Assembly (NCBI GenBank): GCA_946480965.1
Contig: CAMLMI010000041.1
Location: 1-19,969 of the forward strand
DNA: 19,969 nucleotides
Reading direction: 5' to 3'
From: an uncultured Verrucomicrobiales bacterium
GTDB taxonomy: Bacteria > Verrucomicrobiota > Verrucomicrobiae > Limisphaerales > CANJSG01
The position numbers were made by a program, and so were the translations under genes. Below the pieces are notes generated by a model. The model was not told where the DNA came from and did not search any database. It saw only the letters and a program-made list of their open reading frames with translations. This document shows positions 6,641 to 14,965 of the stretch, piece by piece (the first letter of the stretch is position 1; each line of letters opens with the position of its first letter).

Positions 6641-7648
6641 CTACCACCCCAGCACCTGGGCGAAGACCAGCGGCGCGACGATGGTGGCGTCGCTCTCGAT
6701 GACGAACTTCGGCGTGTCCGCACCGAGCTTGCCCCAGGTGATCTTCTCGTTCGGGACCGCGCCGGAATAGCTGCCGTAGCTCGTGGTGGAGTCGCTGATC
6801 TGGCAGAAATAGCCCCAGAGCGGAACCTCCTCGCGGCCGAGATCCTGGTGGAGCATCGGCACCACGCAGATGGGGAAATCACCCGCGATCCCACCGCCGA
6901 TCTGGAACATGCCGAGCGACGCCGTCCGGGTCGTGGCGGTGTAGAAGTCGGCCAACCACGTCATGGATTCGATGCCGGTGCGGACGGTGTGGACGTGCTT
7001 CACGTCGCCCCGGATGACGGCCGCCGCATACATGTTGCCCAGGGTGGAATCCTCCCAGCCGGGGACGACGAGCGGCAGGTTCTTCTCCGCCGCCGCCAGC
7101 ATCCAGGAATCCTTGGGATCGATCTGGTAGTGCTCCGCGTATTTCCCGCTGCGCAGCACCTGGTAGAAGAACTCGTGCGGGAAGAAGCGCTGGCCCGCGC
7201 GGTCGGCGGCGGTCCAGACCTCCAGCATGGCTTTCTCCATCCGGCGCATCGCTTCGCCCTCCGGGATGCAGGTGTCGGTCACGCGGTTGAGATGGCGGTC
7301 GAGCAGCGCCTGCTCGTCGGCCGCCGACAGCTCGCGGTAGCGCGGGACGCGTTCGTAGAAGTCGTGGGCCACGAGGTTAAAGACGTCCTCCTCCAGGTTC
7401 GCGCCCGTGCAGCAGATGAGGTGGACCTTGTCCTGCCGGATCATCTCGGCGAGCGAGAGGCCGAGTTCGGCCGTGCTCATGGCGCCGGCCAGCGTGATCA
7501 TCATCTTCCCGCCCGCGCCGAGATGCGCGCGGTAGCCGTCGGCGGCGTCCATCAGCGCGGCGGCGTTGAAGTGGCGGTAGTGGCGGCGGAGGAACTGCGA
7601 GACGGGGCCGGTGGACGCGGCCGATGTTGGAACGTTGCCTGTTTTCAT
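6641..7648 (-). CDS. Deoxyhypusine synthase-family protein
   Basis: A 335-residue cytosolic protein beginning MKTGNVPTSAAS. Its whole length matches the deoxyhypusine synthase fold. LAGAMSTAELG, LICCTGANLEEDVFN and IGGGIAGDFPIC are family NAD-binding and active-site segments. NEKITWGKLG carries Lys307, equivalent to the catalytic Lys that forms the enzyme-aminobutyl intermediate. True deoxyhypusine synthases modify eIF5A, which bacteria lack. Bacterial members are thought to act in polyamine synthesis, for example homospermidine-type products from spermidine, putrescine or agmatine. The substrate cannot be read from the sequence. It is divergent from the response regulator (239-nt gap) and upstream of rnc. 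Confidence 0.9.
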   Translation of the reverse strand: MKTGNVPTSAASTGPVSQFLRRHYRHFNAAALMDAADGYRAHLGAGGKMMITLAGAMSTAELGLSLAEMIRQDKVHLICCTGANLEEDVFNLVAHDFYERVPRYRELSAADEQALLDRHLNRVTDTCIPEGEAMRRMEKAMLEVWTAADRAGQRFFPHEFFYQVLRSGKYAEHYQIDPKDSWMLAAAEKNLPLVVPGWEDSTLGNMYAAAVIRGDVKHVHTVRTGIESMTWLADFYTATTRTASLGMFQIGGGIAGDFPICVVPMLHQDLGREEVPLWGYFCQISDSTTSYGSYSGAVPNEKITWGKLGADTPKFVIESDATIVAPLVFAQVLGW

Positions 7649-7887
7649 GACTCAAACGGCCAGTCGTTGGATGTCCCGGACTGACGACGAGGGGTTCGTG
7701 AAACGCAGGCGGCAAAAACCACCTGCGGCGGCAGCTACGGATTTTGATCCGCCATTGCTGCCCCAGGTGGCTGGGGAGGGAAGTAGGGCGTGGATCGACC
7801 GTTGGCAACCCAAGTTTCCGACGAAAGCCGCTTCGTCGCTGGGCGGCTCGCATCAATGTGGTATGGTCCCCGGCGGCCGCTGCCCGT

Positions 7888-8553
7888 ATGAACCCTCGCC
7901 GAGTGAACAAGACCATCGACGTTTCATTGGTCGAAGACGATCCCGACGTCCGCGCGAACCTCGCGAAGATGATCGACGGCTCGCCCGGCTTCCGTTGCCT
8001 CGCCGCGTATCCCGACGGCCTCGCGGCGCTCAAGGACATTCCCGGCAAGCGCCCGGACGTCGTCCTCATGGACATCAACCTCCCGGGGATGCTCGGCCCC
8101 GACTGCGTGCGCCAGCTCAAGGCCGTGGCCCCTTCGCTGCCGGTGCTGATGCTGACGATGTATGACGACAGCGAGCAGGTCTTCAAATCGCTCATGGCCG
8201 GGGCCACCGGCTACCTGCTGAAGCGCACGCCGAAGGACAAGCTGCTGGAGGCCATCCGCGAGATCACCAGCGGCGGCGCGCCGATGTCGCGGCAGATCGC
8301 GCGGCGCGTGGTGCAGTTCTTCCAGGAGATCAACGAGGCGCCGAAGGAAGTGCAGCGCGCGCCGGAGATCCGCAACCTCACCGCCCGCGAGGGCGACGTG
8401 CTCGCGGCGCTGGCCAAGGGGCATTCCTACAAGGAAATCGCCGACCTGCTCGGCATCAGCTTCGAGACCGTCCGCACCCACATGCGGAGCATCTACGAGA
8501 AGCTCCACGTCCACAGCCGGACCGAGGCGGTGCTGAAGTATCTCGGCCGCTGA
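7888..8553 (+). CDS. NarL/LuxR-family response regulator
   Basis: A 221-residue protein starting at the ATG at 7888 (MNPRRVNKTIDVSLVEDD). The frame is open further upstream but lacks protein-like sequence. The receiver domain (about 10-130) has acidic pocket residues Glu16, Asp17 and Asp18, phosphoacceptor Asp62 in VVLMDINLPGM, Thr90 and Lys112. The C-terminal LuxR helix-turn-helix (about 155-220) reads NLTAREGDVLAALAKGHSYK and then EIADLLGISFETVRTHMRSI. It is therefore a phosphorylation-controlled DNA-binding regulator. No sensor kinase is adjacent, so it is an orphan here. Its target genes are unknown; the divergent deoxyhypusine-synthase-like gene is one candidate. Confidence 0.93.
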   Translation: MNPRRVNKTIDVSLVEDDPDVRANLAKMIDGSPGFRCLAAYPDGLAALKDIPGKRPDVVLMDINLPGMLGPDCVRQLKAVAPSLPVLMLTMYDDSEQVFKSLMAGATGYLLKRTPKDKLLEAIREITSGGAPMSRQIARRVVQFFQEINEAPKEVQRAPEIRNLTAREGDVLAALAKGHSYKEIADLLGISFETVRTHMRSIYEKLHVHSRTEAVLKYLGR

Positions 8554-8579
8554 ACGACCTCGGCGCGGTCGATCCCGCC

Positions 8580-8594
8580 CGTTGACGATCAACG
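8580..8594. terminator. Small hairpin between the response regulator and HAD genes
   Basis: CGTTGA-CGA-TCAACG is a perfect 6-bp stem with a 3-nt loop, 26 nt after the response-regulator stop. A competing 7-bp pairing (CCCGTTG at 8578-8584 with CAACGGG at 8598-8604) is also possible. No T run follows, so termination is uncertain. Confidence 0.25.
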
Positions 8595-8618
8595 CGCCAA
8601 CGGGCCTGCTCGGGCGCG

Positions 8619-9329
8619 ATGATTCGCGCGGTCACCTTCGATGTCGGCGGCACCCTGATCCGGCCCTGGCCTTCCGTCGGGCACATCTACGCCATGGTGG
8701 CGGCGGAGAACGGCTTTGCGGGATTGGACCCGGACACGCTGACCCGCGCGTTTGGCGAAGCGTGGAAGAAGCTGAAGCCCCGGAGCTATTCCCGCACGGA
8801 ATGGGCCGCGCTGGTGGACGCGACGTTTGTCGGCCTCGTGCCGGAGCCGCCGAGCCGGACGTTCTTTCCCGCGCTCTACGACCGCTTCAACGACGCCGCG
8901 TGCTGGCGGATCTTCGACGACGTGCTGCCCGTCCTGATGGCGCTGCGCATGGCCGGGCTGAAGCTCGTCGTGCTCTCGAACTGGGACGAACGGCTGCGGC
9001 CGCTGCTGGCGAAGCTGGAGCTGTTGCCCGCGTTCGCCGAGGCCGTGATCTCCTGCGAGGTCGGAGCGGCCAAGCCGGATCGCGGCATCTTCGAGGCGGC
9101 GAGTTCGAGGCTCGGGCTGAAGCCGGGCGAACTGCTGCACATCGGCGACAGTCCGCGCGAGGACATCGAGGGCGCTTTGGCCTGCGGTTGGAACGCGCTG
9201 CTGATCGACCGCGAGCGCGCTCCGGCTCCGGGGCGCTTGTCGTGCCTGACGCAGTTGGCCGACCACCAATGGCTGCGCGGCGCGGCTACTTCACTTGGCC
9301 CGCGAAAATGTTCGCCTCCAGCTCGGTGA
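8619..9329 (+). CDS. HAD-superfamily hydrolase, HDHD3/REG-2-like
   Basis: A 236-residue haloacid dehalogenase-like hydrolase. Motif I is FDVGGTLI with nucleophile Asp8. The D+2 position, normally Asp in phosphatases, is Gly10, as in DxGGT-type members. Motif II is VVLSNWDE, motif III Lys is in AAKPDRGIFEAA, and motif IV is HIGDSPREDIEGA. A helical cap lies between motifs I and II. The substrate is unknown. The usual family ending is reached around residue 218 (LTQLADHQW). The remaining residues are read through DNA that is also the 3' end of the opposing lipoprotein gene. It starts 65 nt after the response-regulator gene and may share its transcript. Confidence 0.88.
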   Translation: MIRAVTFDVGGTLIRPWPSVGHIYAMVAAENGFAGLDPDTLTRAFGEAWKKLKPRSYSRTEWAALVDATFVGLVPEPPSRTFFPALYDRFNDAACWRIFDDVLPVLMALRMAGLKLVVLSNWDERLRPLLAKLELLPAFAEAVISCEVGAAKPDRGIFEAASSRLGLKPGELLHIGDSPREDIEGALACGWNALLIDRERAPAPGRLSCLTQLADHQWLRGAATSLGPRKCSPPAR

Positions 9330-9648
9330 TCTTGCCGTCGCGATCCGTGTCGCAGCGGATGACGGCGTCGTTGAAGGTGGCGTTGGGTCCGCGCACGGTC
9401 TTGACCTTGTGGTGGAAGACGATGGGGAGGTTCACCTCGGTGCTGGATTCCTCGCGGCGTCCGTTCGGCGAACGGCTGAGCGTCTCGAAGAAGACGCGGC
9501 CGGCGGTCTCGTTCTCGAAGGAGACGGCCATGCGCGGCGGGTCCTGATAGACGGTCTCCTCGTGGTTGATGCAGCCGGTCGCCAACAGGGCGAGGGCAGG
9601 GACGAGGGCAGGGACGAGGGCCAGAGCGGAGCGGCGGGGGATCTTCAT
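9286..9648 (-). CDS. Small EF-hand lipoprotein
   Basis: A 120-residue protein from the ATG at 9648 (MKIPRRSALALVP). A signal peptide with positive charges (KIPRR) and a hydrophobic core built of ALVP repeats leads to LLATGC, with Cys26 as the likely lipidated residue. The C-terminus holds one canonical calcium-binding EF-hand loop, DTDRDGKITELE (100-111), with acidic residues at positions 1, 3, 5 and 12. The middle (VSFENETAGRVFFETLSRS) is not a known domain to me. It ends inside the convergent HAD gene (44-bp overlap) and is probably the last gene of the 12122-to-9286 transcript. Confidence 0.75.
   Translation of the reverse strand: MKIPRRSALALVPALVPALALLATGCINHEETVYQDPPRMAVSFENETAGRVFFETLSRSPNGRREESSTEVNLPIVFHHKVKTVRGPNATFNDAVIRCDTDRDGKITELEANIFAGQVK
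9589..9621. repeat. 12-bp tandem repeat in a signal-peptide region
   Basis: The unit GACGAGGGCAGG occurs 2.75 times, with one mismatch in the first copy. It encodes the repeated ALVP segment of the lipoprotein signal peptide. The unit length is a multiple of three, so slippage would lengthen or shorten the hydrophobic core without breaking the frame. Confidence 0.85.
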
Positions 9649-9718
9649 GGGATGCGTGTCGGAATGGACGCGAGCTTTCTCCAAGGCATTCACGCAGGGA
9701 AGCCGGAAGATGCCGCCG

Positions 9719-10798
9719 CTACTTGGCCCGCCTGGGTTTGATCGCACGGTGGGGATCGAGGCCGAGTTCGGCGCAGAGTTCGCGGACGGCCTTCTCGCGT
9801 GCGGCCAGATCGGGGGTGTTGAAGCGGAGGAAGAACGGGCGCCGCTCCATGTCGTGCCGGGACGAGATCTTGTCGTGGATGGCGTAGAGCGTCGTGGCCA
9901 AATGGTAGGCCACGGAACCGTCGCGCTCCATCAGGCCCCGGAGCAGGGCGCGCTCGACTTCGGGCGGATGGAACTCCGCCGCCTCGTCCAACGCCTGGCT
10001 CAGTCCGCCGTAGAAATCCGCCGTCTGCAGAGCTTCCACGATGGAGTCGGTCCGCTGTTGCTTCGTGAGCACTTCGGGTGCGTGGCGATGGACGGCCATG
10101 CGGACCTCGGCGCTGCGGTCGTGCAGGGAGTCTTTGAGCGCGGCCCTGGCCTTTTTCGACCCGAGGGCCGCCAGCGCCTCCACGTCGCGCCAGTCGCGGG
10201 GATGGCGGCGGATCAGGAGCTCCTCGATGGCCTTCAGCTCTTCCGGATTGGCCGTCTTCAGGATCTCCAGATCGTAGCCGATGCCGTCGTGCCACTTCTC
10301 GTAGTCGATGCACATGCTGGCCTCGAACCGGGCCACGGCGGAGTTGGGATCGGGTGGGACGCGGCTGCGAATGGCGCGTTCGGCCGGGGTGAGGTCTCCC
10401 GGGAAATAGGCGACCCTCGGCCCATCGGCGGCTTTCTCCGCCTCGATCCGGCACGACTCCGCGTAACGCGCCTGGAGCTGGGCGCGGATCGCATCCATGT
10501 CGGGTTCCGGTTCGGGCGGGCGCGGCGGCTCGAGGATGAAGTGGAAGCGCTTCGCATCGGTGAACTCGCCGGAGTAGCTGGACGAGTTGCGGTCGTAGAA
10601 CACGACGCCATCGCCCGAGGCGCGGGGGCGGGTCGTGACTGGATTGGCCAGCATCACGTAGGCCCCGGCGGGCGGCGCGGGAAACGTGCTCTCGACCTCG
10701 ACGATGCTGTTGCCGGCGGCGAGTTCCGCGTCGAGCAACGCGCGCAGCGCGGGCGGGAATCCTGCGAGGCGTTCTTCCCTCGTGTTGGGCAGGTTCAT
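9719..10798 (-). CDS. HEAT-like repeat protein of unknown function
   Basis: A 359-residue protein from the ATG at 10798 (MNLPNTREERLAGFP). That start is 4 nt after the stop of the upstream membrane-protein gene, so the two are tightly coupled. No signal peptide is visible. The N-terminal ~90 residues look beta-rich (VVFYDRNSSSYSGEF), followed by a Pro/Glu linker (PPRPPEPEPD). The C-terminal half is helical with HEAT-like units, such as WRDVEALAALGSKKARAAL and SAEVRMAVHRHAPEVL. A conserved-looking block WHDGIGYDLEILKTAN precedes the repeats. HEAT arrays mediate protein-protein contacts. I do not recognise a specific family or role. Confidence 0.8.
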   Translation of the reverse strand: MNLPNTREERLAGFPPALRALLDAELAAGNSIVEVESTFPAPPAGAYVMLANPVTTRPRASGDGVVFYDRNSSSYSGEFTDAKRFHFILEPPRPPEPEPDMDAIRAQLQARYAESCRIEAEKAADGPRVAYFPGDLTPAERAIRSRVPPDPNSAVARFEASMCIDYEKWHDGIGYDLEILKTANPEELKAIEELLIRRHPRDWRDVEALAALGSKKARAALKDSLHDRSAEVRMAVHRHAPEVLTKQQRTDSIVEALQTADFYGGLSQALDEAAEFHPPEVERALLRGLMERDGSVAYHLATTLYAIHDKISSRHDMERRPFFLRFNTPDLAAREKAVRELCAELGLDPHRAIKPRRAK

Positions 10799-10802
10799 GC
10801 GT

Positions 10803-12122
10803 TCAACGGGGCTTGGGATCGGTGGGCAGGGGGGCGACGCCGGCCCATTCATGCAGGTAGTAGCTGGCCACGCGGACGACGTCCATGCGCAGGGCGATGC
10901 TGTCGTCGCGCTGGCGGGCGAGCGCCAGGATCTCGGCGAGCTGCGGGGTGAAGTCCGCGCCGAGCTTCTTGCGGAGCGCGAGGACGGCGGAGTGCCACGC
11001 GCTGAACAGCCGGGAGATGTCGGCGGCCTTCTCGTAGCCCGGATCGGCCTGGACCGGCAGGGGCACGAACTCGCGGAGACGCGCGACGATCGGAGCGGCG
11101 GCGGCGCGCACGGCGGCGACCAGCTCGTCGTCCGGCTGCGGGTGGTGCTGGACGAACCGCAGCGCATCCGTGGCCGTCTCCACATCGTCCGTGGCCATCA
11201 GCTTCGCGATTTCGGCCACGTGCCCGGGCCGGGCGACGATGCGTTCGATGGCGGCCTTCATCCGCCCTTCGTGCGCGCCGTAGCGCGTGTAGGGCAGCCA
11301 GGCCGAGACCGAGGAGTGGGTGTCGATGGCGTCGAACTTCGCCTGGGCCTCCGCCTCCTCCTTGGCCTGGATCTCGGCGTGGGTGGGGCCTGGCGGAGGC
11401 GGCAGGATCGGCTGCAGGCGGAAACGGAACGAAGGTTTGGTGTCGGGCCATTCGGGGCTGCCGGCGGGCGGGCGCGGCATCCAGTGGCTCCATTCCAGGG
11501 AATCCCTGCCGGGCCGGGCCGGGATCGGCGCGAGGAATCCGATGGATTCGCCGCCGTTGATCTTGAAGCCGAGCGCGCGTTTTCCGCGCATCGTTTCCAG
11601 CCGCACCGAGGCGGGCACGATCCAACGGCCGTTCTCCCGCCGCAGGCGGCCCAGATGCAGGGTGCCGGGCCACGAACCGCGCTGGACGCTGCGGACGACC
11701 GAGCTGAGCTCGAACTCCGAATCCGCCCCTTCCCGGTGCGCGGGCTGTGCGCTCCCCACCGGCAGCATCAGCTCGACCTCCAGCGTGAGCCGATGCCCGT
11801 CGATCTCCGGCGGGATGTCCGCCACCGACCAGCAGAGGGCGGCCACCAGTGCGATCAGTCCCACCACGGCGACAGCGGCCAGGCCGAGACCCTTCAGGAA
11901 GGTCGGAGCTTCTCCCGCCGCGCCGAGCCGCGCGACCAGCAGGCCCACGGCCGTCGCGCCCAGGCCGCAGAGCAGCGCGATGCCCAACGCCGCGAACCCG
12001 GCGTTGCCTTCCATGGTGGAGACGCGGAACCACTTCACGCACCGGTCCCCGAAGACCACGCCGCAGCCGAGACCCAGGATGCCCGAGAGCACCGCCACAC
12101 CGATGGAAGCGAACCAGTTCAT
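10803..12122 (-). CDS. Three-pass membrane protein with a C-terminal helical domain
   Basis: A 439-residue protein from the ATG at 12122 (MNWFASIGVAVLSG). Three hydrophobic segments lie at about residues 5-25, 43-67 and 76-97, followed by a long soluble part. The region around 100-240 looks beta-rich (HRLTLEVELMLPVGS). A Pro-rich stretch (QPILPPPPGP) and a Glu/Ala helix (HAEIQAKEEAEAQAKFD) lead to an all-helical C-terminus with HEAT-like character. It heads a run with the HEAT-like protein (4-nt gap) and the EF-hand lipoprotein. Function is unknown; an envelope-associated complex is a guess from the neighbours. Confidence 0.8.
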   Translation of the reverse strand: MNWFASIGVAVLSGILGLGCGVVFGDRCVKWFRVSTMEGNAGFAALGIALLCGLGATAVGLLVARLGAAGEAPTFLKGLGLAAVAVVGLIALVAALCWSVADIPPEIDGHRLTLEVELMLPVGSAQPAHREGADSEFELSSVVRSVQRGSWPGTLHLGRLRRENGRWIVPASVRLETMRGKRALGFKINGGESIGFLAPIPARPGRDSLEWSHWMPRPPAGSPEWPDTKPSFRFRLQPILPPPPGPTHAEIQAKEEAEAQAKFDAIDTHSSVSAWLPYTRYGAHEGRMKAAIERIVARPGHVAEIAKLMATDDVETATDALRFVQHHPQPDDELVAAVRAAAAPIVARLREFVPLPVQADPGYEKAADISRLFSAWHSAVLALRKKLGADFTPQLAEILALARQRDDSIALRMDVVRVASYYLHEWAGVAPLPTDPKPR

Positions 12123-12341
12123 GCCGTCCAGTGAACCGGAACCGGGCTGTGCCGCCTATCGGACGGAAGCCGGACCAACGCGGCGTCCGTTCATCCGACC
12201 AAAGGAGGAGCGCCTACGGTGAGAGAGAAGGACATGCAGCAGATCGGTCTTGCGCCAAATGTTTTGAGAAGAGTTCCATCCGGGAAGCTTCGCCGATGAG
12301 GGACTTCCAAGCATTCAAGCGTCTCTCCGGGACTGGAACGG

Positions 12342-12527
12342 GTGCTCGGCATCGAGACCCTCGTGGGGCGGGGGAACTTCGAGCATCTGCCCGATGGTGG
12401 CTACGCCTTCACCAATCCGGGCGCGATGGTTCGTTGGACCGTAATGGTCGCGGGAGTGGGTTTGGTGATCGCGGTTTCAGGACTGACCGTGTTGATCAGA
12501 TCGAGCGGCAAACATGGAGGCTCATGA
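12342..12527 (+). CDS. Possible small single-pass membrane protein
   Basis: A GTG-initiated frame of 61 residues. A short soluble start (LVGRGNFEHLPDGGYAF) is followed by one convincing transmembrane helix (WTVMVAGVGLVIAVSGLTVL) and a basic tail (RSSGKHGGS). No clear ribosome site lies directly before the GTG. The same frame is open upstream back to a TGA at 12297, and beyond that a GTG at 12219 sits behind a strong AAAGGAGG. The gene could therefore be longer and interrupted. It converges on the minus-strand gene at 12558. The call is tentative. Confidence 0.4.
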   Translation: MLGIETLVGRGNFEHLPDGGYAFTNPGAMVRWTVMVAGVGLVIAVSGLTVLIRSSGKHGGS

Positions 12528-12557
12528 GAATCTCCAACCCGGCCCGAGGCTTCTTTG

Positions 12558-13898
12558 CTACTTCCCGATCCACAGCGAGTGCGTCGTGGCTTTGCCGGTT
12601 TCGGCGTCGAGAATCACGAGGATGGGTTCCGACACCTTGTCGGGGACGCGGGGGCGGGTGCCGATGAAGGCGGGGAAGGAGCGGTCGGGGAGCACTTGCT
12701 GGAGGCTGTCGATGCCAGTTTCGGTTTCCCACAGGGTGTTGCCGCCGGTGTCCACCCGACGGGCGTAGAGCATCCGCTCGAGAACACCGAACTTGCGCCA
12801 GAAGACGAGCAACGAGCTGTCGGGCTCGGTCAACGCCAGCTTGGGCGCATCGACTGAACCCAACACCCAGGCGGGCTTGAGGGCGTCGGTGCCCGGAGCC
12901 GGAGCGGAGAGGAGCAACGAATCCACCGGATGCGGCGGGAACGGACGGCGCGGAGCGCGACGTCCGGTGGGCGGCGCGGCGACGAGCGTGTCGGGATCGA
13001 CCTCCACGAAGACGCGGTTGTCGCGCGTGCTGACCTGCAAGCGGCCGTTCACTTCGTAAAAGCCCTCCGGCCACAGCGCTTCGAGCGAGGGATTGGCGCG
13101 GCGCAGCTCTTCGAGGCGGACGAGGCGGTTCGCCTTGTGGTCATACGCCGTGATCTCGCCGGCGAGAATCCAGAGGAACCGGCCGTCGGAGCCGAGCAGC
13201 TTGGCTCCGTGCTGGGTGGACGAGGCGTCGAGCCGGTCCCGGAGGGGGATGAGGCGTCGTTTCCCGCGTCCGTCGCGCGGCAGCACGAGCAGGTCGATGC
13301 GGTAGCGGTCGTTGGCCGCGTTGCGGTGGAGGGACGGCACGTAGGGCCGCTGGGTGACGATGAGCTGCGCGATGAATTCGGGCGTGCCGACGGCTTCGCC
13401 GAGGGGCGAACCGCTGGTGCGGACGGTGAAGAGTTTGGAAAGCATAGACAAGGTGGCGGCTCCGAGGATGAAGACTCCGACGAGGATCAGCGCGGGCACG
13501 GTGCCCAGCCGGGGCAGACCGCTGCGAACGGGACGCGGTGGCGTTGCCAAAGGAGGCGACGAAGATCGTCCGGGCAGCCAGCTCTTCTTCTCGGCGGTTT
13601 CCTCGATGTAGCGCAGGATGCGCCGCCATGCCTCAAGATCGGAGATCTGGCCGGGACCGGCTCCATCGGTCGCGCGCCAGCGGTAGGAAGTCCACAGCGC
13701 CGCGAGGAAGGCTGCTTCATCGGTCCATTCCTCGCGGCCCGACCAGTCGCCTTCATTCGTGCGGACGAAGCGGTCGCGCTCGAAGAGGACGCGCGTGATC
13801 CCCTCCTTGTGGCAGTTCATCAGCACGGAGCCGCGCCGGAACACGGCGAGGATCTCGCGCTGCACGCCGGGAATCGTGGACAGGTCGGGCTGGCTCAT
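12558..13898 (-). CDS. Single-pass membrane protein, possible PA2928-like C-terminus
   Basis: A 446-residue protein from the ATG at 13898 (MSQPDLSTIPGVQRE). The N-terminal ~125 residues are cytoplasmic-looking and end in a basic Ser/Pro linker. One transmembrane helix follows at about 130-153 (VPALILVGVFILGAATL). The rest resembles a beta-propeller-like outer domain with repeated short strands (GRFLWILAGEITAYDHKANR, GNTLWETETGIDSLQQVLPD). The C-terminal VPDKVSEPILVILDAETGKA reminds me of the PA2928 family, of unknown function, but I hold this loosely. It lies 32 nt downstream of the secreted-protein gene and is probably cotranscribed. Confidence 0.78.
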   Translation of the reverse strand: MSQPDLSTIPGVQREILAVFRRGSVLMNCHKEGITRVLFERDRFVRTNEGDWSGREEWTDEAAFLAALWTSYRWRATDGAGPGQISDLEAWRRILRYIEETAEKKSWLPGRSSSPPLATPPRPVRSGLPRLGTVPALILVGVFILGAATLSMLSKLFTVRTSGSPLGEAVGTPEFIAQLIVTQRPYVPSLHRNAANDRYRIDLLVLPRDGRGKRRLIPLRDRLDASSTQHGAKLLGSDGRFLWILAGEITAYDHKANRLVRLEELRRANPSLEALWPEGFYEVNGRLQVSTRDNRVFVEVDPDTLVAAPPTGRRAPRRPFPPHPVDSLLLSAPAPGTDALKPAWVLGSVDAPKLALTEPDSSLLVFWRKFGVLERMLYARRVDTGGNTLWETETGIDSLQQVLPDRSFPAFIGTRPRVPDKVSEPILVILDAETGKATTHSLWIGK

Positions 13899-13930
13899 GG
13901 GATCGCGGAAATGAGGATGAACGGCGGCGG

Positions 13931-14773
13931 CTATTGGGCGAGACGATAGAAGCGCGGGCCATTATCGGGCGGGACCACCACCGCGCGTTCCATGCCGGAG
14001 ATCGTCGCGGGCTGGGCGACGGGCGTCCACGGACCGTTGGCGACGTTCGGCGACGATTGCAAGGCGAAGCCCTCCACGCCGACGGGCCAGCTCAACCGCT
14101 TGGAGCCGTCGCCCAGCCGGGAAAGGTTCAACAGCACCAGCGCGTTCGTGCTGAAGGCGTCGATCCTGCCCCCGACCGAGAACAGGCGCGTGTTTTTGCC
14201 GTCGTCCATCGACTTCATCCAGCTGAAGTAGCGGCGGCGCTGGAACTGTTCCGTGTGGAGCGGAGCCGTGGGCGGAGCGGCGTTGGTGAAGGTGGAGAAA
14301 TCGGCGGCGCGCAGATCGAGGCTCAAGGTTGACTGGACGGGAGCCACGGCGTCCACCTCTCCGTCCACGATCAGGTTTGCCCGGGCCGAACTGACTGAGA
14401 GTTCGTCCGACACCTGGAAGTCGTCATAGACATGGTAGGAGCCGGAATACCCGCCCGAGACACTGGCGGCGTTCGTGATCGTGTGCCCGCCGACCTGGAC
14501 CAGGAACGACATGGCCGCCGGATCTTTGTAGTAGTAGTTGGCCACCGAGCCGGGCGAGTAGTGGTTCGAGCTGCTGTAGTGGAACTTCGCGGTGTCCCAA
14601 CTGACCCGGCCCACGAACGGCGTGCCGACCGCGATGCCGGAGGGAACGGCGTTCGAAGGATTCGCGATGTCTTCGATGCGGCCGCTGAACCAGAAGGTGA
14701 CGACCTCGCTGCGGGCGCGGAGCGCGGCCGCGGTCGTGAGCAGCAGCAGGAGGAGAAGGCGGATGGTTTTCAT
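13931..14773 (-). CDS. Secreted protein with verrucomicrobial C-terminal domain
   Basis: A 280-residue protein with a clear Sec signal peptide (MKTIRLLLLLLLTTAAAL) and no lipobox Cys. The mature N-terminal part (VTFWFSGRIEDIANPSN, GTPFVGRVSWD) resembles the beta-rich extracellular modules of many PEP-CTERM-type exported proteins. The end follows a pattern found on many exported Verrucomicrobiota proteins: RLSWPVGVEGFALQSSPNVA, then GPWTPV, and finally RFYRLAQ. No catalytic motif is evident. It is first in a probable two-gene transcript with the gene at 12558-13898. Confidence 0.82.
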   Translation of the reverse strand: MKTIRLLLLLLLTTAAALRARSEVVTFWFSGRIEDIANPSNAVPSGIAVGTPFVGRVSWDTAKFHYSSSNHYSPGSVANYYYKDPAAMSFLVQVGGHTITNAASVSGGYSGSYHVYDDFQVSDELSVSSARANLIVDGEVDAVAPVQSTLSLDLRAADFSTFTNAAPPTAPLHTEQFQRRRYFSWMKSMDDGKNTRLFSVGGRIDAFSTNALVLLNLSRLGDGSKRLSWPVGVEGFALQSSPNVANGPWTPVAQPATISGMERAVVVPPDNGPRFYRLAQ

Positions 14774-14965
14774 GGTGGCTTTTTCCGACTCCGGCGCCCG
14801 GTTCGGCCGGACCGAAGGGCTGCGGGAATCGCACCTCCGTTCTAGCCGATTCCTCCGATTCCCCCATCCGCCTTAAGTCGCAGAAGCCCGGTCCCCAGCG
14901 GGGAAAACGCCCCGTCTCCATCCGACGATGGTCCGGGGTGCTGCTCCGCACGTCCTCCGGAAACG

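Noticed and set aside
6567..6647. GTG start at 6647 for rnc, overlapping the upstream gene
   Set aside because: It adds 27 residues that do not match RNase III. The GTG at 6566 gives the usual N-terminus.
10686..12134. 482-codon plus-strand frame
   Set aside because: It is antisense to the two membrane/HEAT-like genes, and its translation is low-complexity and full of Arg, Asp and Gln.
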